Made by a program: the position numbers and the translations under genes
Shown here: positions 5,780 through 6,053 of the stretch, in pieces
How the letters are laid out: every line of letters starts with the position of its first letter
How positions within the stretch are numbered: the first letter of the stretch is position 1
The notes under the pieces: model-generated
Databases searched by the model: none
Told to the model about the DNA's origin: nothing
Seen by the model: only the letters and a program-made list of their open reading frames with translations
Assembly: GCA_031258895.1 (NCBI GenBank)
Contig: JAIRMF010000076.1
Location: 1-6,053 of the forward strand
DNA: 6,053 bases
Source of the DNA: Dysgonamonadaceae bacterium
Lineage (GTDB): Bacteria; Bacteroidota; Bacteroidia; Bacteroidales; Azobacteroidaceae
Direction of reading: 5' to 3'

Positions 5780-6053
5780 ATGGAACTGTTGACGGTGGTT
5801 AAGGTTGGGGGCGGGATTCTTGAGGATACTGAACTGTTGAGTACGTTTTTGGAAAAATTCTCTATGCTTGACGGCCATAGGATTTTGGTACATGGCGGGG
5901 GCGTTTCGGTAACGGAGTTGGCGGCGAGGCTTGGCATTTCGACAAGGATGGTAGAGGGCCGCAGGGTTACGGATTCTGAGATGTTGCGGGTGGTGACGAT
6001 GGTATGCGGCGGATTATTGAATAAAGAGCTTGTGGTTAGGTTGCAGTCTGTTG
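5780..6053 (+). CDS. argB: Acetylglutamate kinase (or N-succinylglutamate kinase), N-terminal part
   Basis: ArgB phosphorylates the gamma-carboxyl of N-acylated glutamate, the second step of arginine synthesis. The first 91 codons are present; the gene runs off the right edge, so roughly two thirds of a typical protein is missing. The translation starts MELLTVVKVGGG, with the kinase lysine and first glycine-rich loop (KVGG, 8-11). It continues with LVHGGG (second nucleotide/substrate loop, about 37-42), GRRVTD (about 60-65) and VVTMVCGGLLNKEL, all in the family order. Some Bacteroidales, such as B. fragilis, make arginine through N-succinyl rather than N-acetyl intermediates, so the natural substrate may be succinylglutamate; the fragment cannot settle this. 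The ATG at 5780 is the only sensible start. It is 34 bases after the pyrB stop with no TAnnTTTG between them, suggesting one operon. Confidence 0.92.
   Translation, partial: MELLTVVKVGGGILEDTELLSTFLEKFSMLDGHRILVHGGGVSVTELAARLGISTRMVEGRRVTDSEMLRVVTMVCGGLLNKELVVRLQSV

Noticed and set aside
4780..5937. Minus-strand open frame of 385 codons opposite pyrB
   Set aside because: It overlays all of pyrB and part of argB, both of which carry full family signatures. Its translation is rich in Arg, Asn, Ile and Pro with no recognisable motif, as expected when a GT-rich coding strand is read backwards.

Overview
The window looks like ordinary chromosomal sequence from a member of the Bacteroidota, most likely the order Bacteroidales. 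Three start regions carry the Bacteroidota sigma-ABfr -7 element TAnnTTTG. The genes lack convincing Shine-Dalgarno sequences, and the protein types (long PPi-dependent phosphofructokinase, PheS with a four-cysteine insert, Bacteroidales-like PyrB and ArgB) fit the same group. The exact species cannot be told from sequence alone.

Layout from left to right: bases 1-159 hold a possible 3' end of a plus-strand gene that I cannot identify, followed by an AT-rich gap with a weak terminator-like hairpin. A strong intrinsic terminator (328-362, minus strand) then marks the end of pfp (385-2028, minus), a pyrophosphate-dependent phosphofructokinase. A 175-base divergent intergenic region separates pfp from trkH (2204-3667, plus), a Trk/Ktr-type potassium channel subunit. 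TrkH converges on pheS (3700-4716, minus), the phenylalanyl-tRNA synthetase alpha subunit, with only 32 bases between their stops. A 120-base divergent region with two facing promoters separates pheS from pyrB (4837-5745, plus), the aspartate carbamoyltransferase catalytic chain. The start of argB (from 5780, plus, cut by the window edge) follows after 34 bases, probably in the same transcript.

The genes are core metabolism: glycolysis (pfp), potassium uptake (trkH), tRNA charging (pheS), pyrimidine synthesis (pyrB) and arginine synthesis (argB). Only pyrB-argB looks like an operon; both feed pathways that consume carbamoyl phosphate. The three best promoters give very short leaders (about 15-20 bases), leaving no room for an attenuator or riboswitch.

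The most unusual signal is compositional, not a gene. To the left of about 3.6-3.7 kb the plus strand is rich in A and C, and to the right it is rich in G and T, regardless of which strand the genes use. This is an origin-like strand-skew flip in the narrow gap between two convergent genes, and may instead mark an inversion endpoint or an assembly join. I found no mobile element, CRISPR array, RNA gene, defence system or clearly novel system here.
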